From a bacterium (GTDB lineage: Bacteria > Patescibacteriota > Doudnabacteria > UBA920): DNA of 5,925 nucleotides. How positions within the stretch are numbered: the stretch's first letter is position 1; each line of letters begins with the position of its first letter. The translations under genes were made by a program, and so were the position numbers. This document shows, one piece after another, positions 1 to 5,084 of this stretch. The notes below the pieces were generated by a model, which saw only the letters and a list, made by a program, of their open reading frames with translations, was not told the DNA's origin and did not search any database. Location: NCBI GenBank assembly GCA_021789715.1, contig JAJYJE010000066.1, forward strand, positions 1-5,925, written 5' to 3'.

Positions 1-941
1 CTAGTCTGGCTTAAAGCCAGGCCGCCAACACCGCCGCCGCCCACCGTTACATACAAAGATCCGCAGAATCCCAGGCTGGAATGGCATACCGCAATAGTTG
101 CCGAACCATTTTGGTTTGCATACAAATTCAAAACCGTTCCTGACACGCTGGCGGACACCGCATTGGAATTACTATTGGAAGAAATATAGTAGGCATTGCT
201 GCCGTAATAATTTGAACCGTAATAACCGACGCTGCTGCTAATGGAAACCGCCAGACTCTGCCCAACGTACAAATTAGGACTGGACGGGCTAAACCAAAGA
301 TTGCCGCCGCCCGATCCCCCACCGCCAACGGTCACATACACCTGGCCGCAAGTGCCGCCGCCCGACAGGCAAACGCTAATGGTAGCGGTACCGCTGCCGT
401 TGCCGGTCACTGTCATCTGGTACCCGCTGATGTAGGCCGAAACCGCCGACGGATTGCTGTTGCTGGAAATATATGGAGAATAGGCTGACATATTAACACC
501 GCTCGAGATGGACACAGTTGAACTCTGGCCGATATTTAGATTCAGACTGGAAGGACTGAACGCCAGACCGCCAATACAACCGCCGTAACCACAACCGCCG
601 GAACTGCCGCTGCCGGAAACAATATTGGATTGCTGGCCCCCAACTGTAACGTAAACCTGGGAAGCGCCGGCAATCCCGGACGAACTGCTGCTAATGTTCG
701 TAGTAAAATTGCCGCTGCCGTCGGTATAACCAAAGTTACTGACCGTGGTCGTCAGGCTACTGCCGGAAGGAATATAGCTTAACTGCACTGTGGAGTTAGG
801 CTGGGCATTGCTGACACTTAAGGTCAAGTTACCGCCATTATTATAGAGGGAGAGCGTGGGACCGTAAGCCAACGCTTGGGTTGCCGCGGCCAGGAGACCG
901 GCGCTAAAAACCGCCGCTGCAAAAAATTTTAAGGTTTTCAT
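1..941 (-). CDS. Secreted Ig-like (BIG2-type) repeat protein, N-terminal part, cut by window edge
   Basis: An open frame runs from the ATG at 941 to the left edge (313 codons, no stop), so the C-terminus is missing. The product starts with a Sec signal peptide: MKTLKFF, a hydrophobic core, then an ALA|Y cleavage site at about residue 25. A first beta-rich module follows (about 28-101), then a Gly/Ser/Cys linker (CGYGGC, 117-122). Two clearly homologous modules come next (125-206 and 214-301), and a fourth starts near 306. Modules 2 and 3 share FSPSS-NL-GQS, YISSNSN, AVSA and a Cys-X6-Cys ending in YVTVGG (C191/C198, C286/C293), which suggests a disulfide near the last strand. The Ser/Gly/Asn/Tyr-rich make-up is typical of exported surface or adhesin-like proteins, and I recall similar repeats in Parcubacteria. 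The ligand is unknown and the anchor is off-window. Only a weak AAGG precedes the ATG by 8 nt. Confidence 0.85.
   Translation of the reverse strand, partial: MKTLKFFAAAVFSAGLLAAATQALAYGPTLSLYNNGGNLTLSVSNAQPNSTVQLSYIPSGSSLTTTVSNFGYTDGSGNFTTNISSSSSGIAGASQVYVTVGGQQSNIVSGSGSSGGCGYGGCIGGLAFSPSSLNLNIGQSSTVSISSGVNMSAYSPYISSNSNPSAVSAYISGYQMTVTGNGSGTATISVCLSGGGTCGQVYVTVGGGGSGGGNLWFSPSSPNLYVGQSLAVSISSSVGYYGSNYYGSNAYYISSNSNSNAVSASVSGTVLNLYANQNGSATIAVCHSSLGFCGSLYVTVGGGGVGGLALSQT
39..302 (-). repeat. Ig-like repeat unit, third module of the surface protein
   Basis: This encodes residues 214-301 and is homologous to the preceding unit: NLWFSPSSPNLYVGQS, YISSNSNSNAVSA, then C286-X6-C293 and SLYVTVGG. It is a few residues longer because of a Tyr/Gly/Ser/Asn-rich insertion around residues 239-250 (GYYGSNYYGSN). 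A further unit starts right after it (GGLALSQT), so the array continues off-window. Confidence 0.8.
324..569 (-). repeat. Ig-like repeat unit, second module of the surface protein
   Basis: This encodes residues 125-206 of the secreted protein. It opens with GLAFSPSSLNLNIGQS, carries YISSNSNPSAVSA in the middle and ends with C191-X6-C198 before QVYVTVGG. The same ordered landmarks recur in the next unit with diverged codons, so this is an old protein-level repeat and not a recent DNA duplication. Gly-rich linkers flank it. Confidence 0.8.
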
Positions 942-969
942 ATGGGTGGCCTTAATTGGTTAACATAAA

Positions 970-998
970 ATCGTACTATAATAAGGCGGATTTGTCAA
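970..998 (-). promoter_or_regulatory. Sigma-70-type promoter of the secreted repeat protein
   Basis: On the minus strand, a perfect -35 TTGACA (993-998) is followed by a 17-bp spacer and the -10 TACGAT (970-975; four of six consensus bases). Transcription would start near 963, leaving an untranslated leader of about 21 nt before the ATG at 941. The promoter lies in the short gap after the reductase gene that ends at 1018, so the repeat protein can be transcribed separately from its upstream neighbour. Confidence 0.6.
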
Positions 999-1000
999 GA

Positions 1001-1036
1001 TTTGGCTTTATTATAAGCTATCTTAGCTTAGCCAAA
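1001..1036 (-). terminator. Possible weak terminator hairpin at the end of the AhpF-like gene
   Basis: Outer arms TTTGGCT/AGCCAAA (1001-1007 and 1030-1036) enclose inner arms AAGCTA/TAGCTT (1015-1020 and 1024-1029) with a 3-nt loop and a 7-nt bulge on one side. On the minus strand the hairpin overlaps the last codons and stop of the reductase gene. Only TCTT follows it, so the U-tract is poor and termination may be partial. Confidence 0.35.
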
Positions 1037-1932
1037 AAATCCGCCGCAGCCAAGGCAGCTTTTGCGCCTTCCCCAGCTGCTATGACGATTTGCTCCCCCT
1101 TACTATCATTACAATCACCAGCCGCAAATAAGCCGGATATATTAGTCTGCAGATTTCCATCCACCATAATTTCGTTAAAACGATTCTTTTGGCTTAAGTT
1201 GTCAAATGCCACGTTCGGTTCCCAGCCGATTTCCACGAATACCCCGCTAACCGGCAAGTACTGCTGCCGGCGCCGATGATCCCGAACCTTAATTCCTTCA
1301 ACCGTTTTTGCTCCCACGATTTCCGCCGCGGTACTGCTGGGAAAAAAAGTAATCGCCGGATTGCCGATAACTTTAGCTTTCAAAATCTCGTCGCCGACCA
1401 GCGCGGCCATATTATTAACGCTATAAACCCGCCGTGCCAGCCTAGACAAAGTCAATAGCGCGTCCATGGCGCTATTGCCACCTCCGATAACCGCCACATC
1501 TTTATTTTTATAAAGCGGCGCGTCGCACGCGGCGCATACTGCCAGGCCCTTGCCGAACAGCCGTTCTTCCCCGGGAATACCCAATTTTTTTGGCTTACGG
1601 CCGCTGCATATTATTACCGCTTTGCTGTAGTGCGGATTCCCTTGCCGATCGTGAACGACGAACGTCGTAACGTGTTTTTCCAGCCCCGCCACCGCCACGC
1701 CCTCTCTAAGTTCCAAATCTTCCGGAATACTCGCCAAGTGTTCCCGAAATTTCAAGCTCAAATCCGCGCCGCTGATCATGGAAAAACCCGTGTAGTTTTC
1801 CACGTCGCTACTGTAAACCATCTGCCCCCCGACATCCTCGGCCAGGATCAAGGTTTTAAGTTTCTTGCGCGCGGTGTAAATGCCGGCCGTCATTCCCGCC
1901 GGTCCCGCGCCGATAATAATTACGTCATGCAT
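1018..1932 (-). CDS. AhpF-type FAD-dependent disulfide reductase (thioredoxin reductase-like)
   Basis: This 304-residue flavoprotein of the thioredoxin reductase superfamily passes electrons from NAD(P)H through FAD to a redox-active disulfide and then to a thiol partner. The FAD dinucleotide fold is at the N-terminus (GAGPAG, 8-13), then GGQ and VENYTGF, the active-site pair C133-A-A-C136, the nicotinamide-binding GGGNSAMDA (150-158) and the C-terminal FAD motif GLFAAGDC (267-274). GEQIVIAAGEGAKAAL near the end resembles AhpF, the NADH:peroxiredoxin reductase, more than TrxB. The HRRxxFR motif that binds the NADPH 2'-phosphate is absent; VYSVNNMAALVGDEIL stands there, which suggests NADH or another donor. 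AhpF's N-terminal thioredoxin-fold domains are absent, so a separate carrier is needed; none is in the window. The start is the only plausible one (MHDVIIIGAGPAG) and no Shine-Dalgarno site is visible. Confidence 0.85.
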   Translation of the reverse strand: MHDVIIIGAGPAGMTAGIYTARKKLKTLILAEDVGGQMVYSSDVENYTGFSMISGADLSLKFREHLASIPEDLELREGVAVAGLEKHVTTFVVHDRQGNPHYSKAVIICSGRKPKKLGIPGEERLFGKGLAVCAACDAPLYKNKDVAVIGGGNSAMDALLTLSRLARRVYSVNNMAALVGDEILKAKVIGNPAITFFPSSTAAEIVGAKTVEGIKVRDHRRRQQYLPVSGVFVEIGWEPNVAFDNLSQKNRFNEIMVDGNLQTNISGLFAAGDCNDSKGEQIVIAAGEGAKAALAAADFLAKLR

Positions 1933-1985
1933 TGTAGTAAATAGTAATTGATGACAACCAGATTAATGCCAATTCCCCCGCATTT

Positions 1986-1991
1986 ATTATA
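1986..1991 (-). promoter_or_regulatory. Possible -10 element for the AhpF-like gene
   Basis: A perfect TATAAT on the minus strand lies just downstream of the ribH terminator and about 53 bp before the ATG at 1932, giving an untranslated leader of roughly 45 nt. The -35 position falls inside the terminator stem and does not match consensus. Position and the perfect hexamer are the only support. Confidence 0.35.
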
Positions 1992-1997
1992 CACCAC

Positions 1998-2035
1998 GGT
2001 AAAAAAAGATTCTCCCGCGGGAGAATCTATTTACC
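1998..2035 (-). terminator. Strong intrinsic terminator after the trxB-rib block
   Basis: A perfect 22-bp palindrome (2007-2028, centred on CCCGCGGG) is followed on the minus strand by a run of seven T (2001-2007). This is the classic layout for terminating minus-strand transcription arriving from ribH. Weaker outer arms GGTAAA/TTTACC (1998-2003 and 2030-2035) could extend the stem. It separates the flavin block from the AhpF-like gene. Confidence 0.9.
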
Positions 2036-2146
2036 ACTAACGAATGGACTTGAGTTCGCTCAGATGCCGCCGCAAATTCTTCAGGGATCCTGCCGTTATT
2101 ATCGGCCGCCACCCGCGCGCTCTCCCGCGCCGGCATAAAAATCGCG
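2036..2146 (-). other. Gap after ribH with no recognisable gene
   Basis: Between the ribH stop and the terminator lie about 110 GC-rich bases. On the minus strand one frame ends in SLKNLRRHLSELKSIR and a TAG just before the terminator, but it has no usable start. Another frame has an ATG at 2136 but reads through the terminator. It may be an untranslated tail or a decayed coding end. No tRNA or other RNA was seen. Confidence 0.4.
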
Positions 2147-2596
2147 TTAAATCTTAATCAACGCCAGCTCCAGCGCGGCGGCCGCAGCCTCAGCGCCCAC
2201 GTGCAGCCGCTTTTTCGCCTGAGTCAAATTTTCCGTGGTCAGCACGCCGAAACCGATCGGTATATGATAGTCCAGCGCAACGCGCAACACTCCTTCCTGA
2301 GCCGTCTTGGCGACATAATCAAAATGCGGAGTTTCGCCCCGAATTACGCAACCTAAAGCCACCAAACAATCGTATTTGTTTGAAGCAGCCAGCTTTTGCA
2401 AAGCTAACGGCAATTCCATGGCGCCCGCTATCGACAGAATTTTTATCTCCCCCTCCTTCACGCCAAAGCGCGCCAAAGCTGTTCGCGCCGCCGCCAGCAA
2501 GCCATCGGTGATTCCCTGATTAAAACGAGAAACCGCGATACCGACTTTTTTGCCCCGCCCATTAATCTGCCCAAATTTCATATTTTTGATTTGCAT
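2147..2596 (-). CDS. ribH: 6,7-dimethyl-8-ribityllumazine synthase
   Basis: Lumazine synthase condenses 5-amino-6-ribitylamino-uracil with 3,4-dihydroxy-2-butanone 4-phosphate to give the lumazine used by riboflavin synthase. The 149-residue protein shows the family pattern in order: SRFNQGIT (23-30), AGAMELP (57-63), GCVIRGETPHFDYV (82-95) with the conserved active-site His91, and FGVLTTEN (116-123). Arg130 fits the phosphate-binding Arg. The usual loop after it, ending in NKG before EAA, is shortened to RLHVGAEAA, so the conserved Lys is missing and the C-terminal helix is short. The gene lies 13 nt after ribE, its metabolic partner, and a strong terminator follows. ATG at 2596 is used; a second ATG five codons in (NMKFGQ) is possible, and neither has a Shine-Dalgarno site. 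Confidence 0.95.
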   Translation of the reverse strand: MQIKNMKFGQINGRGKKVGIAVSRFNQGITDGLLAAARTALARFGVKEGEIKILSIAGAMELPLALQKLAASNKYDCLVALGCVIRGETPHFDYVAKTAQEGVLRVALDYHIPIGFGVLTTENLTQAKKRLHVGAEAAAAALELALIKI

Positions 2597-2609
2597 GGAT
2601 TTTAAAATA

Positions 2610-3188
2610 TTAAAGACGAGTTAAACTGGCCAAATATTTAGCTAAGATGTCAAATTCCACATTTACGCGATCCCCTGCCTGCTTGGTGCTGAAATTAGTA
2701 TGTTGCCAGGTGTATGGAATCAAGTGCACCGTAAACTGGCGTCCTCGGACAGCCGCAGTCGTCAAACTCACCCCTTCCAGCGCCACCGACGCCTTAGGCG
2801 CCAGCAACCGTCGGCCATCCGGAACAAAAACCGTGACAGTTTTAGACTCCCCCGCGGTTTTGATCCGCTTAATAATTCCAACAGTATCAACATGGCCCAG
2901 CACAATATGCCCATCAAGCCGATCGCTAGCCTTAAGCGAACGTTCCATATTAACCTCGTCCCCCGGCTTAAGCGCGGCAAAATGGGTCTTATCGAGCGTT
3001 TCCGGCATATAAAAAAACTTAAGGTTCCTGCCGGACTGCATCACTGTCGAGCATACGCCGCTGACCGCGACGCTTTCCCCGTTTTTCAGACGCCACCCCC
3101 GCGGAGTAAGCACCGAAACCTCAAGGCCGCCGCCTTTTTTTACGGCAGATACGACACGCGAAATTGTTTGGGTAATACCGGTAAACAT
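2610..3188 (-). CDS. ribE: Riboflavin synthase, alpha subunit
   Basis: Riboflavin synthase dismutates two molecules of 6,7-dimethyl-8-ribityllumazine into riboflavin and the pyrimidine that RibH reuses. The 192 residues form the two tandem lumazine-binding barrels typical of the family. The first begins MFTGI and carries ESVAVSGVCSTV (38-49) and MPETLDKTHF (61-70). VNMERSL leads into the second, with DGHIVLGHVDTVG (92-104), ALEGVSLTT (136-144) and the C-terminal GDRVNVEFDILAKY (172-185). The length is slightly under the usual 200 or so. CSTV replaces the more common CLTV, a mild change. The stop lies 13 nt before ribH and the start 12 nt after the riboflavin kinase, consistent with one operon. 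The symbol ribE follows Bacillus-type usage (ribC in E. coli). Confidence 0.95.
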   Translation of the reverse strand: MFTGITQTISRVVSAVKKGGGLEVSVLTPRGWRLKNGESVAVSGVCSTVMQSGRNLKFFYMPETLDKTHFAALKPGDEVNMERSLKASDRLDGHIVLGHVDTVGIIKRIKTAGESKTVTVFVPDGRRLLAPKASVALEGVSLTTAAVRGRQFTVHLIPYTWQHTNFSTKQAGDRVNVEFDILAKYLASLTRL

Positions 3189-3200
3189 TAATTCAGCCAG

Positions 3201-3617
3201 TTAAAATAATCGGGATTTTTTTATTATGGCAATATCTCGTTGAATCTGCCGCTTGAGCGCCTCAATATCGGCAAACTCCCTGAACGGCCGGAGATATTTC
3301 CGCAACATAAGGGTCACTGCCCTACCGTAAAGATTTCCCCTAAAGCCGATCAGGTGCGCCTCCACTTTCGGAAGGCCTTTTTTATCAATCGGGCCGATGA
3401 CAACAGCGGCGGGGAAAACTTTTGATTGTCCAACACGACCGGGACGGGCTTTCGGATTGATAATTTTCAATTCCGCCCTGGCCGCCCAAATACCCAACCG
3501 GGGCCTCTGTGATAATCTGACAAATCGTCGCCTGTCAAGATTCGCGGTCGGAAAACCCAAACGGCTGCCGTAGCCATCACCGTGAATGACCCGCCCGCTA
3601 AGAATAATCGGTCGCAT
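3201..3617 (-). CDS. ribF: Stand-alone riboflavin kinase (RibF kinase domain only)
   Basis: Flavokinase phosphorylates riboflavin to FMN. The 138 residues match only the C-terminal kinase domain of bacterial RibF: SGRVIHGDGYGSRLGFPTAN (7-26) contains the nucleotide- and magnesium-binding GFPTAN (21-26). VEAHLIGF supplies the likely catalytic Glu86, and NLYGRAVTLMLRKYLRPFREF plus LKRQIQRDI form the tail. Most bacterial RibF proteins are about 300 residues, with an N-terminal FAD synthetase (adenylyltransferase) domain. Here trxB ends 23 nt upstream, so that domain is truly absent and not missed. FAD synthesis must be encoded elsewhere. GFPTAN and the overall pattern point to the ordinary bacterial/eukaryotic kinase, not the CTP-dependent archaeal RibK. 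The ATG at 3617 has only an AG-rich stretch (TAAGAGATTAAAG) upstream. Confidence 0.9.
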   Translation of the reverse strand: MRPIILSGRVIHGDGYGSRLGFPTANLDRRRFVRLSQRPRLGIWAARAELKIINPKARPGRVGQSKVFPAAVVIGPIDKKGLPKVEAHLIGFRGNLYGRAVTLMLRKYLRPFREFADIEALKRQIQRDIAIIKKSRLF

Positions 3618-3640
3618 CTTTAATCTCTTATCCTAAATTT

Positions 3641-4576
3641 TTAATCTTTGTCCGCCAAATATTTTTCCACGTCCAGCGCGGCCATGCAACCCATGCCCGC
3701 GGCGGAAACGGCCTGGCGATAGCGGCTATCGCGCACGTCGCCGGCCACAAACACGCCCGGTAAATTAGTTTGAGTGGTATTACTCACTTCAATATAACCT
3801 TTGGCGTCGGTAGCCACGCCGGCAGCGGCAAACAATTTGGCATTAGGCGTATGGCCGATCGCCAAAAACACGCCCTGGACCGGGAGATCCGTAACTTGCC
3901 CCGTGGCATTATGTTTTACACGCAAACCGGTAACCCTGCTGTCGCCTAGCACGTCTTCGACCGTAACGTTACTCACAAACTTTATTTTGGCATTATCCCG
4001 AGCGCGCTTGAGCATAATCCTGGAAGCGCGAAATTCATCGCGGCGGTGCACGATAGTTACGGTATTCGCAAACTTCGTTAAAAAGTTGGCTTCTTCCATA
4101 GCGCTATCCCCTCCGCCGATGACGGCAACATCTTTGCCTTTAAAGAAAAAACCGTCACAGGTGGCGCAGGCTGAGACACCTTTGCCGCGCAGCCGCTGCT
4201 CGTTCGGCAAATCCAGCCAGTTAGCGTCCGCTCCCGTGGCAATCACTACGGTTTTTGCCGAATACTCGCCTTTTTCCGTTACTACCTTAAACGGCTGTTT
4301 GGTAAAGTCCGCGGCCTGGACATTTTCCTGCCTGATCTCAGCGCCGAATCGTTCGGATTGTTTTATCATATTATCCATAAGTTCCGGCCCCATTATGCCG
4401 TTGATAAAACCGGGAAAATTTTCTACTTCGGTAGTTTGCATCAGCTGGCCGCCGGGATTTAATCCGGCAATTACTAGCGGCCTTAAGTCGGCCCGCGCCG
4501 CGTAGAGCGCCGCGGTCAGCCCCGCCGGCCCGCTGCCGATAATAATTGTATTGTAAATTTTAGCCTGATCGGACAT
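3641..4576 (-). CDS. trxB: Thioredoxin reductase (NADPH, FAD-dependent)
   Basis: Thioredoxin reductase moves electrons from NADPH via FAD to thioredoxin in the cytoplasm. The 311 residues are full family length. The FAD fold has GSGPAG (14-19), GGQLMQTTEVENFPGF is classic, and the redox pair is C137-A-T-C140. The NADPH domain has GGGDSAMEEA (154-163) and HRRDEFRAS (177-185), the signature for the 2'-phosphate of NADPH. The C-terminal FAD motif is GVFVAGDVRD (274-283), followed by YRQAVSAAGMGCMAAL. All key residues are intact. It is followed 23 nt later by riboflavin kinase, tying FMN/FAD supply to a major FAD user. Upstream is A/T-rich (TATTATTATT at about 4585-4597) but no convincing -35/-10 pair was found, so it may be read from the csoR promoter through the hairpin. 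No Shine-Dalgarno site is seen. Confidence 0.97.
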   Translation of the reverse strand: MSDQAKIYNTIIIGSGPAGLTAALYAARADLRPLVIAGLNPGGQLMQTTEVENFPGFINGIMGPELMDNMIKQSERFGAEIRQENVQAADFTKQPFKVVTEKGEYSAKTVVIATGADANWLDLPNEQRLRGKGVSACATCDGFFFKGKDVAVIGGGDSAMEEANFLTKFANTVTIVHRRDEFRASRIMLKRARDNAKIKFVSNVTVEDVLGDSRVTGLRVKHNATGQVTDLPVQGVFLAIGHTPNAKLFAAAGVATDAKGYIEVSNTTQTNLPGVFVAGDVRDSRYRQAVSAAGMGCMAALDVEKYLADKD

Positions 4577-4622
4577 TTGATTTGAAATAATAATAAGCGG
4601 GTCAAATTAAGAAATTATGAAG

Positions 4623-4709
4623 ACCGGGGATAGGCAGACGATGCAAGCGGAGGCAAGAGACAGCGCGTAATGCCTGTGCTGCCGCTTCTTGCTGCCTGTT
4701 ATCCCTGGT
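4623..4709 (-). repeat. 87-nt imperfect inverted repeat (RNA hairpin) between csoR and trxB
   Basis: Outer arms ACCGGGGATA (4623-4632) and TATCCCTGGT (4700-4709) pair with one mismatch, then GGCAG/CTGCC (4633-4637 and 4692-4696), then CAA/TTG and GCGG/CCGC segments with small bulges, then AGGCA/TGCCT (4651-4655 and 4671-4675) near the tip. The outer arm overlaps the csoR stop codon. No T-run follows on the minus strand, so it is not a standard terminator. It could be an mRNA stabiliser or processing site, a leaky attenuator, or a mobile hairpin repeat. Confidence 0.6.
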
Positions 4710-4987
4710 TACTGCTTTGAATATAATTTTACTAACTCCCGAATCGCTTTTTTTCGTTTGGCCGCAGTTTTGCTGTTAACCGCGTCCCAGGCACAGGCAC
4801 CAAGATGGCCTTCCAGGATGAGCTGATTAATCTTTTTAAGCGCTTCAATTACCGCGTGATTTTGATTAATTATATCCATGCAATACGCGTCCCGTTCAAT
4901 CATTCGGCAAACCGCCTGAAGGTGGCCTTCGGCGTAATGCAGGCGTTTAATCAAATCCCGTTTATTCTTTTCTACGGCTTCCGGCAT
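4709..4987 (-). CDS. csoR: CsoR-family Cu(I)-sensing transcriptional repressor
   Basis: Members of the CsoR/RcnR (DUF156) family are small all-helical DNA-binding repressors that leave their operator when metal binds. With the start at ATG 4987 the protein has 92 residues, and its ligands are Cys36, His61 and Cys65, the same numbers as in Mycobacterium tuberculosis CsoR. The core reads RMIERDAYC and EGHLGAC; Tyr35 and Glu84 match its second-shell residues. The C-H-C set indicates Cu(I), as against the Cys/His/His of RcnR or the two-Cys CstR. An unusual His44 replaces a small residue in QNHAV. The frame stays open to an ATG at 5062, but that lies upstream of the predicted transcription start and would place promoter and operator inside the gene, so the shorter start is preferred. 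No copper pump is in the window. The gene is divergent from the small membrane protein and upstream of trxB. Confidence 0.88.
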   Translation of the reverse strand: MPEAVEKNKRDLIKRLHYAEGHLQAVCRMIERDAYCMDIINQNHAVIEALKKINQLILEGHLGACAWDAVNSKTAAKRKKAIRELVKLYSKQ

Positions 4988-5008
4988 TGGAAATTGAAAA
5001 TTCTTTAT

Positions 5009-5025
5009 ACCCCCCGGCAGGGGGT
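5009..5025. promoter_or_regulatory. Putative CsoR operator (C-tract/G-tract inverted repeat)
   Basis: ACCCCC (5009-5014), five bases, then GGGGGT (5020-5025) form a perfect 6-bp-arm inverted repeat flanked by TAT on the left. CsoR-family operators are typically such C/G-tract inverted repeats with TA-rich ends. It lies immediately downstream of the predicted csoR transcription start (about 5026), well placed for autorepression. Assignment is by pattern only. Confidence 0.6.
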
Positions 5026-5032
5026 CTTTACC

Positions 5033-5062
5033 AGTATACCCTTTGCTATTGACAATTGTCAA
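5033..5062 (-). promoter_or_regulatory. Promoter of csoR
   Basis: On the minus strand the -35 TTGACA (5057-5062) is followed by an 18-bp spacer and the -10 TATACT (5033-5038). The expected start point, about 5026-5027, lies just before the operator-like repeat and about 40 nt before ATG 4987. The -35 box is one half of a palindrome shared with the opposite promoter. Confidence 0.7.
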
Positions 5063-5077
5063 ATTTGAAACTATACT
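5049..5077 (+). promoter_or_regulatory. Promoter of the small membrane-protein gene
   Basis: TTGACA (5049-5054), a 17-bp spacer and TATACT (5072-5077) make a near-consensus sigma-70 promoter on the plus strand. The start point is expected near 5084, giving a leader of about 130 nt. A perfect ACTGGCCAGT palindrome (5075-5084) overlaps the -10 end and start point and could bind a regulator. Confidence 0.75.
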
Positions 5078-5084
5078 GGCCAGT

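Noticed and set aside
956..1279. 107-codon plus-strand open frame
   Set aside because: Antisense to the AhpF-like gene and its promoter-proximal gap; low-complexity content and no ribosome binding site.
1987..2136. 49-codon minus-strand ORF from ATG 2136
   Set aside because: It reads straight through the strong terminator palindrome and its T-run and ends in the -10-like TATAAT. It has no ribosome binding site or recognisable content.
2647..3191. Two plus-strand open frames opposite ribE
   Set aside because: Antisense shadows of a complete, motif-rich riboflavin synthase gene.
3801..4505. 234-codon plus-strand open frame
   Set aside because: It is entirely antisense to trxB, whose motifs are intact; a compositional shadow.
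4577..4708. FMN riboswitch or consensus promoter upstream of trxB
   Set aside because: The conserved FMN-aptamer features were not seen. TTGACC has no good -10 at proper spacing, only A/T-rich TATTAT repeats close to the ATG.
4988..5062. N-terminal extension of CsoR starting at ATG 5062
   Set aside because: It would place the -10 box, the predicted transcription start and the operator-like repeat inside the coding region, and gives 25 residues without family counterpart. ATG 4987 gives the normal length and ligand spacing.
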